A model generated the notes under the pieces. That model was given only the letters and a program-made list of their open reading frames with translations, searched no databases and was not told the origin of the DNA. A stretch of DNA of 6,417 bases from the NCBI GenBank assembly GCA_948760655.1, contig CAQBKK010000053.1:1-6417 (forward strand). Reading direction: 5' to 3'. Position 1 is the stretch's first letter. The number at the start of each line of letters is the position of its first letter. Shown piece by piece: positions 5,609 to 6,417 of the stretch. The stretch comes from an uncultured Bacilli bacterium. Its GTDB lineage: Bacteria; Bacillota_I; Bacilli_A; RF39; UBA660. Position numbers and translations under genes: made by a program.

Positions 5609-6417
5609 TCATAAACCATTAACAATTCTTTCTATATCATTACAAAGTGGCAGTAATTGTTCTAATTTGTCTACTATTCTTTCTTGTTCTTCTATAGGAG
5701 GTAATGGAATATACATTTCCATAACATGCTCCAACTTCAAATTTGATTGAGCAGAGCCTCCTCCTTTATGCGAAACAGTGTTATGGAAATAAAATGAGTT
5801 AATTATATAATAGAGATATTTTGATAAATCATAATTCATAGGAGTTAATTTTAGTACTCGCTGATTTAATAATGCAAAGTCTTCTCTTTCATATATTGCA
5901 GTTTTTCCTAATGGTTCTGGATTGTTGGATTGCGATGACAAGCACATTAGAAAATCACCTTTATTTATCTTTGATTTTAACATTTGAGGAGTTGGATTTT
6001 CAACAAATGAAGTTTGATTATTTATTTCTACAGTTCGTTTCATTATGTTTTGACTTTTAATTACAGGATACCCCTTCCCGTTTTTTAAAGTTTCAGATGG
6101 TTTGTATGAATAGCCATTTTGATATTTAAATAACATTCCTAATTTTACCCACATCCAATTTGCAGGAATTTCAAAAGGGTATTCATTTTCAGTCAATGTC
6201 AAATTAAATTTTTTATAATTATCTTTTAGTAAAGACTTTTCTGGAATTAAATTAGTAACATTTGAATCATTCAAATTTTGTTTAGATAATTTACCATGTA
6301 TTGCATAATCTATAATTGATTTACGCATTTCGTCTGGTAATATTTCTTTCAATTTATTTAATTCTTCCTCAATAGGCTTAATTTCTTCTAATTTAGAAAA
6401 TAATTCTTCTATTTTAT
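5609..6417 (-). CDS. hsdS: type I restriction-modification specificity subunit HsdS, C-terminal part (open at the window edge)
   Basis: HsdS sets the DNA target of a type I restriction-modification complex, working with HsdM and HsdR, neither of which is in view. The frame is open through the right edge, so the visible 268 residues are the end of a longer protein (HsdS usually has about 400). From the edge they comprise: the helical conserved spacer (KIEELFSKLEEIKPIEEEL) running into EMRKSIIDYAIHGKLS; a target recognition domain opening with FEIPANWMWVKLG and holding GYPVIKSQNI, DFALLNQRVLKL and GGGSAQSNLKLEHV; and the closing conserved region LPLPPIEEQERIVDKLEQLL. This is the usual layout of the second half of HsdS, so the first recognition domain should lie outside. 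A TTG at 6352 is in frame but lies mid-domain and is not a start. The stop is TGA at 5611-5609, the only TGA stop used in the window. Confidence 0.9.
   Translation of the reverse strand, partial: KIEELFSKLEEIKPIEEELNKLKEILPDEMRKSIIDYAIHGKLSKQNLNDSNVTNLIPEKSLLKDNYKKFNLTLTENEYPFEIPANWMWVKLGMLFKYQNGYSYKPSETLKNGKGYPVIKSQNIMKRTVEINNQTSFVENPTPQMLKSKINKGDFLMCLSSQSNNPEPLGKTAIYEREDFALLNQRVLKLTPMNYDLSKYLYYIINSFYFHNTVSHKGGGSAQSNLKLEHVMEMYIPLPPIEEQERIVDKLEQLLPLCNDIERIVNGL

Noticed and set aside
6350..6352. TTG as the start of a short, complete HsdS.
   Set aside because: The same frame continues upstream to the window edge with typical HsdS spacer sequence, so the gene is simply cut by the window.
1..6417. 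CRISPR arrays, tRNA or rRNA genes, insertion sequences, attachment sites or replication origins.
   Set aside because: No repeat-spacer pattern, cloverleaf, transposase, terminal repeats or iterons were seen on either strand. The hairpins present are explained as terminators or the flp stop hairpin.

Overview
The window comes from a low-GC (roughly 30% G+C by eye), tightly packed bacterial genome, and every convincing gene lies on the minus strand. Short UTRs, Shine-Dalgarno sites of the AGAGG/GGAG type, overlapping stop/start codons and the lack of any secretin or outer-membrane component suggest a monoderm Bacillota, possibly a gut Bacilli/Erysipelotrichia- or Mollicutes-related lineage (inference; there is no rRNA or marker gene to confirm it). 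All Trp codons checked are TGG, and TAA and TAG are both used as stops.

Reading in the direction of transcription (right to left): the right edge carries the C-terminal part of a type I restriction-modification specificity subunit (HsdS), open at the window edge. Next is a small gene for a two-helix membrane protein with a charged tail. It appears broken by a single-base frameshift and is closed by a strong U-tailed hairpin (4971-5017). About 60 bases further on is a near-consensus sigma-A-type promoter (TTGACT-17-TATATT) with an inverted repeat over its -35 box.

This promoter drives a compact seven-gene Tad (tight adherence / Flp type IVc pilus) operon: flp (major pilin), two TadE-type minor pseudopilins, tadZ (MinD/ParA-like localisation ATPase), tadA (CpaF-type secretion ATPase), and tadB and tadC (inner-membrane platform proteins). 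Genes after flp are 11-18 bases apart or overlap, consistent with translational coupling. A hairpin sits exactly on the flp stop codon and may set the ratio of pilin to assembly machinery. An intrinsic terminator ends the operon directly at the tadC stop codon. About 45 bases of a possible next gene lie at the left edge.

Together the genes give a minimal monoderm Tad machine: TadA powers assembly, TadB/TadC form the membrane platform, TadZ places it in the cell, Flp polymerises and the TadE-type proteins are accessory subunits. The prepilin peptidase (TadV/CpaA) needed to process all three pilin-like proteins is not in the window and must be elsewhere. No mobile element, CRISPR array, tRNA or rRNA was seen. 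I found no wholly new system. The most unusual points are the two-cysteine C-terminal extension of Flp, the hairpin at the flp stop, the short TadZ, the TadE-like protein without Glu+5, and the frameshifted membrane gene.
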